Assembly (NCBI GenBank): GCA_001768235.1
Contig: MENK01000024.1
Span: 210,468 to 274,467 of the forward strand
DNA length: 64,000 nt
DNA from: Bacteroidetes bacterium GWB2_32_14
GTDB lineage: Bacteria; Bacteroidota; Bacteroidia; Bacteroidales; UBA12077
Reading direction: 5' to 3'
Position 1 is the first letter of the stretch; every line of letters starts with the position of its first letter. Shown piece after piece: positions 63,611-64,000 of the stretch. The translations under genes and the position numbers were made by a program. The notes under the pieces are model-generated. The model made no database searches and was not told the origin of the DNA. It saw only the letters and a program-made list of their open reading frames with translations.

Positions 63611-64000
63611 TTAGGATATCATTTTTTCAAGAGCATAGAGAGAATCTATATAATTTACATGTTTTAAACGGCTTATTGCTTGTTCGCCCCCATGTTTAAA
63701 GGCTTGTCCGCCAACAATTAATTCAATATTTTTAAAATTATCCTGTAAAATATTGATTGCCTGAACCAGGTAATTGATATTAAAATAAATACTTAACGAT
63801 AATCCAACCATATCCGGTTTTTTTTCATCAACGAATTTAATTAAATCGTTAACAGGTGTATTTGAACCTATAAAATAGGAATTCCACTGATTTAATTCGA
63901 AAATATCGGCAACCATTTTCGCGCCAACCTGGTGCAGTTCGTTTGCAACGCAGGCAATTATAACATTTTTTCCATTTTTAGATTCGGAAAAGATTTGCGG
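63611..64000 (-). CDS. B12-binding-domain protein (partial, N-terminus outside window)
   Basis: About 130 residues seen, open at the right edge. The cobalamin-binding signature is ELHQVG (of the form ExHxxG), followed by VGLSLSIYFNI and LIVGGQAFKHGGEQAI, the Rossmann-like loops that hold the B12 tail in methionine synthase and CarH/LitR-type proteins. ATG 63916 lies inside the domain and is not the start. Upstream domains (for example a four-helix cap) are off the window. It heads the cluster with the cytoplasmic kinase and the globin-like protein. Confidence 0.85.
   Translation of the reverse strand, partial: PQIFSESKNGKNVIIACVANELHQVGAKMVADIFELNQWNSYFIGSNTPVNDLIKFVDEKKPDMVGLSLSIYFNINYLVQAINILQDNFKNIELIVGGQAFKHGGEQAISRLKHVNYIDSLYALEKMIS

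Noticed and set aside
44401..64000. Signalling region as a prophage or integrative element
   Set aside because: No integrase, attachment repeats, tRNA junction, structural phage genes or transfer genes were seen.

Overview
The window looks like a chromosomal segment of a low-GC member of the Bacteroidota, probably a free-living Bacteroidia. The grounds are: many promoter-like sites of the Bacteroidota form TTTG-N19-TAnnTTTG and very weak Shine-Dalgarno sequences; lipoproteins with a Cys lipobox; TonB-dependent receptors; PCMD and BtuG-like surface lipoproteins; a short RpoD-type sigma factor; and many hybrid or PAS-rich histidine kinases. Genus and species cannot be read from the sequence.

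Layout. 1-7.7 kb: the 5' two thirds of a RecB/AddA-like UvrD helicase (runs off the left edge), mnmA, a TYW1-like radical SAM protein, a YciI-like lipoprotein, an M28 peptidase and a HutD/Ves protein. 7.7-10.1 kb: a DUF3795 protein, a lipoprotein caspase-like peptidase and an AlkD-like protein. 10.1-13.7 kb: a probable cold-response locus (RRM protein, CspA-like protein, divergent RpoD-like sigma factor, a second cold-shock-domain protein, a fatty acid desaturase). 13.8-23.1 kb: a methyltransferase, a membrane LytTR regulator, a SnoaL/flavodoxin pair, a PAS histidine kinase split by a frameshift with its response regulator, a possible ADP-ribosyltransferase-fold protein, and an outer-membrane barrel/PCMD lipoprotein pair. 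23.2-27.5 kb: NhaA and an AmgK/RapZ-C/MurU cluster that fits cell-wall sugar recycling, plus a DUF554 protein. 27.6-31.5 kb: small unknowns, tRNA-Leu(CAG) and an M3 peptidase.

31.5-35.65 kb is a vitamin B12 uptake operon (BtuB, BtuG-like propeller, Dph6-like PP-loop enzyme) behind a cobalamin riboswitch with a near-ideal promoter. 35.69-44.19 kb is a complete type II-C CRISPR-Cas locus: a divergently transcribed tracrRNA that I could resolve to the base (promoter, anti-repeat, three hairpins, terminator), cas9, cas1, cas2, a leader, and an array of 45 repeats of 36 bp with 44 different spacers, closed by a perfect 44-bp palindrome. cas9 is much richer in AT than cas1 and cas2.

44.4-64 kb is almost wholly sensory signal transduction, all on the minus strand: hybrid kinases, stand-alone Rcp1-like receivers, a TonB-dependent receptor next to a YfiR-like sensor kinase, three large PAS proteins with no kinase domain that share a conserved C-terminal coiled tail, and, at the right edge, a kinase next to a globin-like protein and a B12-binding-domain protein. 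The least explained material is the kinase-less PAS family and the B12/globin/kinase cluster. The best resolved is the compact tracrRNA and CRISPR locus.
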